Assembly (NCBI GenBank): GCA_948467695.1
Contig: CAOKFJ010000135.1
Location: forward strand, 1-5,673
Direction: 5' to 3'
Source of the DNA: an uncultured Allobaculum sp.
Lineage (GTDB): Bacteria; Bacillota_I; Bacilli_A; Erysipelotrichales; Erysipelotrichaceae
DNA: 5,673 nucleotides
Of the stretch, positions 1 to 5,097 are shown piece after piece. Under the pieces are notes generated by a model. The model had not been told where the DNA came from. It saw only the letters and a program-made list of their open reading frames with translations, and made no database searches. Position 1 is the first letter of the stretch, and every line of letters starts with the position of its first letter. The translations under genes were made by a program, and so were the position numbers.

Positions 1-1019
1 CAGACGATCAGGCCGAGTTCATCGCACAGATCGTAGAATTCCTGCGCGTGCTGATAGTGCGCCAGACGAATGGTGTTGGCACCGAGTTCTTTGATGAGGA
101 GCGCGTCTTCCAGGTGATCTTCATAGGAAAGCGCGTTTCCTTTTGCGGCACGGTCCTGGTGACGGGAGACACCGCGAAGAGGCGTGAGCACGCCATTGAG
201 AAAGAAGCCTTCTGCCGGATCCATATGGAATTCGCGCACGCCAAGACGTCCGCTGATTTCATCGATTGCTTCATTGGCTTCCATCAGTCGGCATACGACT
301 GTGTAAAGGTACGGATCTTTCACGCCATTCCACAAGCGAGCATCAGAAAGGCGCATTTCAAAAGCTGTGTTTTCTTTTGCAGGTTTGGTCTGCGTGAGAA
401 CTTCATTTCCCTCTTCGTCATAAACAGCAACTTCCACTCTGTGAACCGATTTGGGTGCTGTGACGTAGGCATGAAGATTGACGATGGCATCTTTTCCATC
501 GAGTTTTGTATCCATCGCAAATCCCGGACCACCATAAAAGTCCAGATCGAAGTGAGACGGTTCAACAACGATCAGTTCCACTCCGCGGTACAGACCGCCG
601 TAGAAAGTGAAGTCCGCAGTCTGCGGATAGATATGATTGGCAGAGTTGTCGACGGCGACAGTGATGAAGTTGTCCGCTCCAGTCTGTTCATGGATCAGAT
701 CTGTGATATCGAATCGGAATGTGGAATAGCCTCCTTCGTGCCGTCCTGCTTTTGTTCCATTGACATACACATCAGCTGCGGAGTTGGCTCCTTTGAATTC
801 GATATAGATACGGCTTCCCGGTTTCATTTCGAATGTGGGGACATCCACGGTGTAGTAAAACGTTCCTCTCTTGTAGTCGGAGGCGCCGTCCTGGCCATCA
901 TATTTATTCCAGGTGTGAGGGAGGTCTACAGGATAGGCGCTGTCTGCGGCTTCAATAAAGCCATCAGGCATCTCGTGCGAGAACTGCCATCCTTCGTTTA
1001 AATTGAGGTAATCTCTCAT
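1..1019 (-). CDS. Glycoside hydrolase family 2 enzyme, beta-galactosidase type (partial, C-terminus outside window)
   Basis: Reading from an ATG at 1019 the frame is open for 339 codons and leaves the window at position 1, so the C-terminal part is missing. The protein begins MRDYLNLNEGWQF and shows the GH2 order. A jelly-roll sugar-binding domain covers about residues 1-150, with LPHTWN at 33-38, GGYSTFRFDIT at 96-106 and FTFYGGLYRGVEL at 137-149. An immunoglobulin-like domain follows at about 153-263. The TIM barrel then begins with GVSRHQDR (283-290, the usual G-V-N-R-H-x-D block), NTIRLAHYQH (315-324) and FYDLCDELGLIV (328-339). The catalytic glutamates of the family lie further on and cannot be checked. 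No signal peptide is visible, so a cytoplasmic enzyme acting on imported oligosaccharides or glycosides is likely. GH2 also includes beta-glucuronidases and beta-mannosidases; the beta-galactosidase type fits best but the substrate is inferred. The start is supported by AAAGGA about 6 bases upstream. Confidence 0.93.
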   Translation of the reverse strand, partial: MRDYLNLNEGWQFSHEMPDGFIEAADSAYPVDLPHTWNKYDGQDGASDYKRGTFYYTVDVPTFEMKPGSRIYIEFKGANSAADVYVNGTKAGRHEGGYSTFRFDITDLIHEQTGADNFITVAVDNSANHIYPQTADFTFYGGLYRGVELIVVEPSHFDLDFYGGPGFAMDTKLDGKDAIVNLHAYVTAPKSVHRVEVAVYDEEGNEVLTQTKPAKENTAFEMRLSDARLWNGVKDPYLYTVVCRLMEANEAIDEISGRLGVREFHMDPAEGFFLNGVLTPLRGVSRHQDRAAKGNALSYEDHLEDALLIKELGANTIRLAHYQHAQEFYDLCDELGLIV

Positions 1020-1025
1020 GGTTGT

Positions 1026-1031
1026 TCCTTT
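1026..1031 (-). promoter_or_regulatory. Ribosome binding site of the GH2 gene
   Basis: On the minus strand AGAAAGGAACAACC directly precedes the ATG at 1019. The AAAGGA core sits at a normal Shine-Dalgarno distance of about 6 bases and supports this start codon over later ATGs. Confidence 0.75.
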
Positions 1032-1032
1032 C

Positions 1033-1048
1033 TGTACGCATTCGTACA
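1033..1048. promoter_or_regulatory. Inverted repeat just upstream of the GH2 ribosome binding site
   Basis: TGTACG-CATT-CGTACA is a perfect 6-bp inverted repeat with a 4-base spacer, ending two bases before the Shine-Dalgarno sequence of the GH2 gene. It could be a small hairpin in the mRNA leader or a protein-binding dyad. Its spacer is not CG-centred, so it differs from the LacI-type dyads further upstream. Function is not known from sequence alone. Confidence 0.4.
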
Positions 1049-1068
1049 TATTCATTTCAGGTTTCAAG

Positions 1069-1084
1069 GCTTAAACGATTAAGC
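1069..1084. promoter_or_regulatory. LacI-family-like operator upstream of the GH2 gene
   Basis: GCTTAAACGATTAAGC is a 16-bp dyad centred on CG with one mismatched pair. CG-centred palindromes of 14-16 bp are the typical binding sites of LacI/GalR-family sugar repressors, and this one lies 50 bp upstream of a sugar hydrolase start. The match to the operator type is seen directly; the regulator itself is not in the window, so its identity is unknown. Confidence 0.5.
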
Positions 1085-1116
1085 TTTTTTTCGCCGGTTC
1101 AGGTGCGCGCCGGGTC

Positions 1117-1130
1117 TGTAACCGCTTCGA
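1117..1130. promoter_or_regulatory. Possible cre or LacI-type half-conserved site
   Basis: TGTAACCGCTTCGA agrees with the catabolite-responsive element consensus TGWNANCGNTNWCA at 8 of its 10 specified positions, failing in the W and C near the right end. It also shares the nine bases AACCGCTTC, inverted, with a site at 1240-1248. Position 100 bp upstream of a glycosidase gene suits carbon catabolite control by CcpA, but matches of this quality also occur by chance. Confidence 0.3.
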
Positions 1131-1170
1131 TGTTTGCTTTTTCTTAAGCTTTGTATTCACATTCTAAAAG

Positions 1171-1184
1171 TGAAAACGCTTTAT
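1171..1184. promoter_or_regulatory. Possible cre (CcpA) site upstream of the GH2 gene
   Basis: TGAAAACGCTTTAT, read on the plus strand, matches the cre consensus TGWNANCGNTNWCA at 8 of 10 specified positions; only the final CA differs. On the minus strand it is ATAAAGCGTTTTCA. TATAAA (minus strand) overlaps its edge and could be a promoter -10 element, although no good -35 was found at 17 bases. The site is compatible with glucose repression of the GH2 gene. Confidence 0.35.
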
Positions 1185-1198
1185 ACATATTGTGATAT

Positions 1199-1540
1199 TT
1201 GTGCTGTACATTGCTTTTCTTGCGGTTGGAAAATCAGTGGAAGCGGTTTGCCGAACTAAATATGGATTTTCTTGCGAATCCCTATCTCTATATAGGGTCA
1301 TTACCACCTATTCAGGATTGTTTTGAGCAATATATGATCAATGTCAAGGATGATTTTCTGGATGAACGTTGCGTACAGCAGTCAATCCAGCTGAATATAC
1401 GAATCGTTTCTTATGCTGCGGACTTTCAAATGAGCACTCTGTATTCATTCAAATCCCGCTCAGCTCCGCTTATAGGCATCCACACAAGCAAAATTAACCA
1501 TAATGCATATATTTTAACCCTTTCAAGATTGGTATATTGA
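1199..1540 (+). CDS. Doubtful small open reading frame, no recognised family
   Basis: A 113-codon frame opens with TTG at 1199; an internal ATG at 1262 would give a 92-residue product starting MDFLANPYLYIGS. Neither start has a visible Shine-Dalgarno sequence. The product shows no motif I recognise, no signal peptide and no clear membrane segment. After the TGA at 1538-1540 the same frame stays open for about 66 further codons to a TAA near 1743, so this might be the relic of a longer gene such as a divergent regulator of the GH2 gene, but no regulator domain can be seen. The base composition is more AT-rich than the definite genes. It may simply be intergenic DNA. Confidence 0.2.
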   Translation: MCCTLLFLRLENQWKRFAELNMDFLANPYLYIGSLPPIQDCFEQYMINVKDDFLDERCVQQSIQLNIRIVSYAADFQMSTLYSFKSRSAPLIGIHTSKINHNAYILTLSRLVY

Positions 1541-1834
1541 TTTATTCATACATCTTTCCGTACTCTGCTTCGGTCAATAAACGGTATGGATCCATCTGAT
1601 CCCTGCTTTCTTCCCTATTTGATTTGTTTTTCGCTGGTTTGGAGAATGGCTCTTATTCATAACCTGTCTCTTACATTGAATTTCTTGTGTTTTCAGATCT
1701 GGAAAACACCGCTTTCATTGACGACAATTACAATGAATTCTTAATTATCACTCGTTCTATCACATTAAGATTTCATAAATATATTAAGATTATTCTTCAC
1801 GCAATCATTCGTTATTTATCAGTATATTCACCAT

Positions 1835-1844
1835 CAATCGATTG
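1835..1844. promoter_or_regulatory. CG-centred palindrome upstream of the GH3 remnant
   Basis: CAATCGATTG is a perfect 10-bp palindrome with a central CG, of the general form bound by LacI-family proteins. It lies about 125 bp before the ribosome binding site of the GH3 pseudogene and could be its old operator. It is short enough to occur by chance. Confidence 0.2.
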
Positions 1845-1857
1845 CGTTTTATTCGAT

Positions 1858-1885
1858 GTGCGGTAATTGTTTTTTCAATCCGCAC
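1858..1885. repeat. Stem-loop in the leader region of the GH3 remnant
   Basis: GTGCGG (1858-1863) pairs with CCGCAC (1880-1885), and ATTG (1866-1869) pairs with CAAT (1876-1879) around a loop of six T, leaving a two-base TA bulge on the left arm. No T-tract follows on either strand, so it is not a standard intrinsic terminator. It may be an mRNA leader structure of the former GH3 gene. Confidence 0.4.
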
Positions 1886-1913
1886 AGTAAGCAGATGTCG
1901 GTAAACAGAACGT

Positions 1914-1943
1914 AAAAAAAAAAAAAACGCTCGCGAGCGCCTG
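1914..1943 (-). terminator. Terminator-like short GC hairpin followed by fourteen T (minus strand)
   Basis: On the plus strand fourteen A (1914-1927) run into the 12-bp palindrome CGCTCGCGAGCG (1928-1939). Read on the minus strand this is a compact CGCT-CGCG-AGCG hairpin, extendable by A-U and G-U pairs, followed directly by a run of fourteen T: the layout of an intrinsic terminator. No intact minus-strand gene ends just before it, because the kinase operon already has a hairpin at 2230-2273. It could be a back-up terminator, the end of a lost gene, or a block to antisense transcription entering the GH2 upstream region. Confidence 0.45.
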
Positions 1944-1966
1944 TTGAAAACCGGACAGAAAAAACC

Positions 1967-2197
1967 AGGAGGTTCTTAAATTAAAGCAAGCAAATTGATT
2001 CAAACGTTCCATAACGAAAATGGACCGGTGATCACAACAGTTGATCAGCCAGTAATCGAAGCTGACGGCCTGTATCTCAAAGATATTGACGGAAACTGAA
2101 AGCTGAACGCATTAAGTGACTGGAGAATGGCAAAGCTTACGCGTATACAGACATAGACGGCAACTATAACGAATTCGGTTTCGGACTGCGCTATTAG
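1967..2197 (+). pseudogene. Remnant of a glycoside hydrolase family 3 (beta-glucosidase-type) gene, both termini joined by a large internal deletion
   Basis: An intact AGGAGG (1967-1972) stands seven bases before ATT (1980), where an ATG is expected. That frame reads IKASKLIQTF, then VDQPVIEADGLYLKDIDGN, a TGA at 2097-2099, and KLNALSDWR. This is the N-terminal pattern of one GH3 group (DGL.FKDLNGNGKL..YEDWR); the stop stands where glycine (GGA to TGA) is expected. At about 2118-2128 the sequence switches frame and reads LENGKAYAY, then TDIDGNYNEFGFGLRY and TAG (2195-2197), which resembles the GH3 C-terminal pattern of an aspartate-rich turn before a YGFGL-type ending. Family members usually have 700 or more residues, so roughly 2 kb is missing. 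The gene is dead: lost start, nonsense codon, deletion and frame change. It was probably a cytoplasmic beta-glucosidase. The family call rests on remembered motifs, not on a search. Confidence 0.68.
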
Positions 2198-2218
2198 ACG
2201 CGAGGCGGCAATCCTTCT

Positions 2219-2273
2219 CAAAAACAAACAAATCGCACTGCGATGGATTTCCACATCCATCACAATGCGATTT
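2219..2273 (-). terminator. Strong terminator hairpin after the kinase gene, nearly bidirectional
   Basis: Arms 2230-2248 and 2255-2273 can pair over 19 positions around a six-base loop. On the plus strand two positions (2238/2265 and 2241/2262) are C-A mismatches; on the minus strand the same positions are G-U wobbles, so the minus-strand RNA forms a continuous 19-bp stem. It is followed on that strand by TTTGTTTGTTTTTG. It therefore ends transcription of the response regulator and kinase operon, 82 bp after its stop codon. The plus-strand side has only TTTTT and a weaker stem, and may once have ended the GH3 gene. Confidence 0.8.
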
Positions 2274-2337
2274 TTCATTTCTTCATGATTTGTGCGCCGC
2301 GGTATTTATTGCTTTTCATTTCGAGTACATGAACAGC

Positions 2338-2352
2338 GCAGAACGCTTCTGC
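2338..2352. repeat. Small hairpin directly after the kinase stop codon
   Basis: GCAGAA-CGC-TTCTGC is a perfect 6-bp inverted repeat with a three-base loop, starting three bases downstream of the kinase stop codon. No T-tract follows, so it is not a terminator by itself. It could stabilise the 3' end of the transcript. Confidence 0.35.
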
Positions 2353-2354
2353 TA

Positions 2355-4034
2355 TCAGAACGATTTGCCTGAACCCTCGTCATCGTGAGCGTTAAGCTCA
2401 ATTACGAAGCATGTTCCCTTGCCCGGTTGCGAATCAAGGTGAATTGTACCGCCAAGATTATCGATGGCGTGGCGCACGATAGCCAGACCAAGACCCGTAC
2501 CGCAATGCGTACGGGAAACATCAGCGGTAAAGAAACGTTCGAATATGCGCTCCTGCAGTTCAGGAGCGATGCCGACACCGTCATCTTCTACCATAAGGCG
2601 GACTTTATCGTTGTGCTGATGCACGCTGACATGCACATAACCAGGAGCAGTGTTGTAGCGAATCGCGTTTTCGATGAGATTTTTGAGAACAGACTGGATA
2701 TCGACCGGATTCGCCAGAACGATCGCTGTCGACCCCTTCAGGCTCAGCTCAATACCAGCGACTTCAGCGCTTTGCGCCATCTTTTCCACTTCCGTTCTCG
2801 CAATTTCATACACATCGACTGCCTGACTCTGCGGCTGCTCTTCATTTTCAAGACGCGACAAGTGAATGATGTCGCTGACCATCGCGCTCATACGCGCGGC
2901 TTCTTTGGAGATATAGCCTGTAAAACGCGGTATATCATCCGCCTTGACCAGCCCGGATGAAAGCAGTTCCGCGCTCGAGGAAATCGTATGCAGCGGTGTT
3001 TTGAGTTCATGCGTGACGTTGGCGGTAAATTCCTGACGACGTCTTTTCGCTTCGAGCTTCTCCGTAACATCCTGTGCCAGAACCATCGCGCCAAGAATTT
3101 CTTTATCTTTCCAGATTGGCTGAGCGAGCAGAGAATACGTTTTTCCGCGTACTGTGCGCGTTGTCTCCAGACTCGCGCCGCCAAGAGCCTGTTCGAGCAG
3201 TTCGCCAAGCTGCTCGTTGTCATGAAGCGAGAATTTCTGTTCGAGATCGAAAATCGATCGCGCTGCGCGGTTGACAAAGGAAGGTTTGCCGGTATTCCAC
3301 ACCATCACCAGACCTTCTTCCATCGAAGCGCTCAGCGCGTCGAATTCGCGGTTTCGCAGTTCAAGCTGTTCCATCTGCGACTGGATCTGCTTGTTGTTCT
3401 CGTCCAGACGTTCAAGCAGGGGTCTTAACTGTTCATAGGGAATATTTTCGAGCGGCTTTGCGGGGTCGATGGCGTTGATTGGCGTCACGATATGCCGTGA
3501 GAGAAGACCCGCCATAACCCAGGACGCGCCAATCAGAATCGGCACCAGTATCGCAATCGGCGCGATCATGCGCACAAACAGGGAAAGAAGCGATGCATGG
3601 GTTCGTGACAGACGCAGAACCGATCCGTTTTTAAGGAGTACAGCGACATTGTATGTCTCGGTACTAAGCGTGTCTGAGTAGCGAACCGAAAAGCCGACAC
3701 CATCTTCATGCGCTTCGATAATCTCCTGACGATCGGCATGATTGGCATGGCGGGTTGGATAAAGCGAATCGAAATACACGCTTCCATCCGGTTCAATCAG
3801 ACAGACGCGGATATCTGTCGGAGAAAGAATCTGAATGTCTTCTTCAATCAGACGCGCTTCCGCCCCTTTTCCTGCGTCATTGAGAACCCGCGCCATGCTT
3901 GCCACTTCAGTCTGCAGACGCGAGACTTCTTCATCTAAAAACGCCCGGTAAACCGAGTAGACCGTCGTCAGGACAACCGCGCTCAGGACCACAAGACAGG
4001 CGCTAAGAATGGATCTGAATATTCTTTTCTTCAT
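2355..4034 (-). CDS. phoR: PhoR-like sensor histidine kinase
   Basis: The 559-residue protein is a membrane sensor kinase that autophosphorylates on histidine and passes the phosphate to the response regulator encoded just before it. A membrane segment at about 5-28 is followed by an extracytoplasmic sensing domain (about 29-154) and a second membrane segment (about 155-178). A short linker with RHIVTPI and a coiled region (about 200-230) leads into a PAS-like domain (about 230-325). HisKA at about 332-397 carries the phospho-acceptor H342 in THELKTPL. The ATP-binding domain has the N box N452/N456, DDGVGIA (484-490), RIFERFF (497-502 region) and GTGLGLAIV (512-520). Length and layout match PhoR/WalK-like kinases of Bacillota. 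The ATG shares one base with the regulator stop (TGATG), so translation is probably coupled. The phosphate role is inferred from the architecture and from the neighbouring transporter fragment; the gene symbol is provisional. Confidence 0.92.
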   Translation of the reverse strand: MKKRIFRSILSACLVVLSAVVLTTVYSVYRAFLDEEVSRLQTEVASMARVLNDAGKGAEARLIEEDIQILSPTDIRVCLIEPDGSVYFDSLYPTRHANHADRQEIIEAHEDGVGFSVRYSDTLSTETYNVAVLLKNGSVLRLSRTHASLLSLFVRMIAPIAILVPILIGASWVMAGLLSRHIVTPINAIDPAKPLENIPYEQLRPLLERLDENNKQIQSQMEQLELRNREFDALSASMEEGLVMVWNTGKPSFVNRAARSIFDLEQKFSLHDNEQLGELLEQALGGASLETTRTVRGKTYSLLAQPIWKDKEILGAMVLAQDVTEKLEAKRRRQEFTANVTHELKTPLHTISSSAELLSSGLVKADDIPRFTGYISKEAARMSAMVSDIIHLSRLENEEQPQSQAVDVYEIARTEVEKMAQSAEVAGIELSLKGSTAIVLANPVDIQSVLKNLIENAIRYNTAPGYVHVSVHQHNDKVRLMVEDDGVGIAPELQERIFERFFTADVSRTHCGTGLGLAIVRHAIDNLGGTIHLDSQPGKGTCFVIELNAHDDEGSGKSF

Positions 4035-4738
4035 CAGCTTCCATCCATGCGGTAGCCGATGCCGCGAACTGTCTCAATTCGGCTTCCCGCCTCCTGCAGC
4101 TTTGTGCGAAGCGCTCGAATATGCACATCGACTGTGCGTGTCTCGCCCGCAAAATCCGTTTTCCACACGCGCATAAGCAGATCGTCTCGGCTGAACGCTT
4201 TGCCCGGATGGGTCATGAAGAGTTCAAGCAGCGCGAATTCTTTTCGTGTCAGATCGAGTTTTTCCTTCACTCCATCCTCATGAATCAGCCATGCCATATG
4301 CGCGATGCGATCGAGCTCAAAAGGACCAAGCGCAAGGTGATCCTGAACATCGGGTATTGCAGGTTTTGATTCGCATCGGCGCATAACCGCTTTGATGCGC
4401 GCGATCATTTCCATCATGCCGAAAGGTTTGACTAAATAGTCGTCTGCCCCCTGATCAAGTGCGACGATCTTATCGCTTTCCATGCCTTTGGCCGTGGTCA
4501 TGATCACGGGGATTGAACTCCATTCGGGATGCTGGCGAAGCGCTTTGAGAATGCTCATGCCATCGCTTCCCGGAAGCATAATATCGAGCAGAATCAGGTC
4601 CGGCTGTTCGTCTTTGAGCGCGCTCCAGAACGTACCGGCCTCCTCAAAGCCTCTGCCCTCGAAGCCTGTCGACTGCAAGGTGTACAGCAGAATATCGCGA
4701 ATTGACGCGTCATCTTCGACGCACCAGATTTTTTTCAT
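4034..4738 (-). CDS. phoP: OmpR/PhoB-family response regulator
   Basis: The 234-residue protein is a DNA-binding response regulator. The receiver domain (about 2-120) shows the acidic pocket E8-D9-D10, the phospho-acceptor D52 in LILLDIMLPGSDG, T82 in the switch position and K104 in DYLVKPF. A winged-helix domain (about 133-232) contains LDLTRKEFALLELF, a recognition-helix region with TRTVDVHIRALRTKL, and the closing RGIGYRM. The start MKKIWCVEDD at 4738 is chosen because GGAGGAGGT stands directly upstream at proper spacing; an ATG 13 codons earlier (4777) would place this ribosome site inside the gene. The stop overlaps the kinase start by one base. On activation it would bind promoter DNA, probably those of phosphate-starvation genes. 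The name follows the Bacillota PhoP/PhoR convention and is inferred from the pairing; other OmpR-family roles are possible. Confidence 0.92.
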   Translation of the reverse strand: MKKIWCVEDDASIRDILLYTLQSTGFEGRGFEEAGTFWSALKDEQPDLILLDIMLPGSDGMSILKALRQHPEWSSIPVIMTTAKGMESDKIVALDQGADDYLVKPFGMMEMIARIKAVMRRCESKPAIPDVQDHLALGPFELDRIAHMAWLIHEDGVKEKLDLTRKEFALLELFMTHPGKAFSRDDLLMRVWKTDFAGETRTVDVHIRALRTKLQEAGSRIETVRGIGYRMDGS

Positions 4739-4742
4739 GAAT

Positions 4743-4751
4743 AACCTCCTC
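4743..4751 (-). promoter_or_regulatory. Ribosome binding site deciding the response regulator start
   Basis: GGAGGAGGT on the minus strand lies about five bases before the ATG at 4738. It is a near-perfect Shine-Dalgarno sequence and excludes the upstream in-frame ATG at 4777, which has no comparable site. Confidence 0.85.
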
Positions 4752-5000
4752 CATACATGGCGCACACATGCATCCATACGTTCTCTTTTTTGCGGATTTT
4801 CTCGATATGAAACCAGTATGCATGTACCCGCAGCAGATGATCGCAGAAGAATCTGAATCAGCGATCGAGTTACATAGATGATATCGAAAGAACGCCATCA
4901 CTTTCCACAGTATGCCACGTCCTCGCAAACATCAGCGCCATTTTGTCTGTGTGTTCGATGCGTGTTCGCAAAGGCATCGTGCATTGATCGATAGAGACAG

Positions 5001-5042
5001 CAGAACAGAGAAACCGGGCGCCGGCAAAATTGCGGCACCCGG
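5001..5042 (-). terminator. Terminator hairpin after the transporter fragment
   Basis: Arms CCGGGCGCCG (5014-5023) and CGGCACCCGG (5033-5042) pair over ten positions around a nine-base AT-rich loop. One position is a C-A mismatch on the plus strand but a G-U wobble on the minus strand, so the fold is meant for minus-strand RNA. It is followed by TTTCTCTGTTCTG, a rather weak T-tract, 55 bp after the stop codon at 5098. It separates this gene from the regulator-kinase operon, although leaky read-through is possible. Confidence 0.65.
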
Positions 5043-5097
5043 AATACTGAATGTGGGAATAAGCAGTCAAACTGCGCGTCTGTATTTTGATGTTTGT

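Larger units (their letters stand above)
1541..1913. other. AT-rich intergenic stretch with no recognised gene
   Basis: About 370 bases hold no frame with a credible start and ribosome binding site. Visible structure is limited to two copies of ATTAAGATT at 1764-1772 and 1783-1791, a 10-bp palindrome at 1835-1844, and a hairpin at 1858-1885. A frame open at about 1663-1866 and another at 1541-1743 are compatible with decayed coding sequence but resemble no family I know. Confidence 0.5.
4739..5097 (-). other. Upstream region of the regulator-kinase operon
   Basis: About 360 bases separate the transporter fragment from the response regulator. The region holds the terminator of the upstream gene (5001-5042) and the regulator ribosome site. 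The best promoter candidate on the minus strand is TATCAT (4883-4878) with TGGAAA (4907-4902) 18 bases upstream, matching the sigma-A hexamers at five and four of six positions; this is weak. Short open frames here have no ribosome sites and look like chance. No clear direct repeats of a Pho box were recognised. Confidence 0.35.

Noticed and set aside
48..1001. A 317-codon open frame on the plus strand
   Set aside because: It runs opposite the GH2 gene in exact codon register. Stops there would need TTA, CTA or TCA codons in the GH2 frame, which are rare in it; the one TTA at codon 7 produces the end of this frame. The product has no family resemblance, while the minus strand encodes a clear GH2 protein.
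1079..1152. Repeated TTAAGCTTT at 1079-1087 and 1144-1152
   Set aside because: Nine bases of low-complexity sequence repeated twice in an AT-rich region is expected by chance; only the first copy overlaps a convincing dyad.
1764..1791. Two copies of ATTAAGATT as a possible Pho box
   Set aside because: Their 19-base period does not fit the 11-base spacing of Bacillota PhoP sites, they lie in an AT-rich stretch, and no phosphate gene is next to them.
2045..2278. A 77-codon minus-strand frame over the GH3 remnant and terminator
   Set aside because: It runs through the hairpin at 2230-2273 and is antisense to the GH3 remnant, with no ribosome site or family resemblance.
2385..3428. Plus-strand frames of 191 and 146 codons
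   Set aside because: They are antisense to the HisKA, ATPase and PAS regions of the kinase and lack ribosome binding sites; the kinase motifs on the minus strand are unmistakable.
4739..4777. Longer response regulator beginning at 4777
   Set aside because: It would add 13 residues unlike a receiver-domain N-terminus and would put the strong Shine-Dalgarno sequence inside the gene. The start at 4738 fits the family.
4710..5070. Short frames of 66-72 codons in the regulator upstream region
   Set aside because: None has a ribosome binding site or a recognisable motif; one overlaps the terminator hairpin and one overlaps the regulator start.
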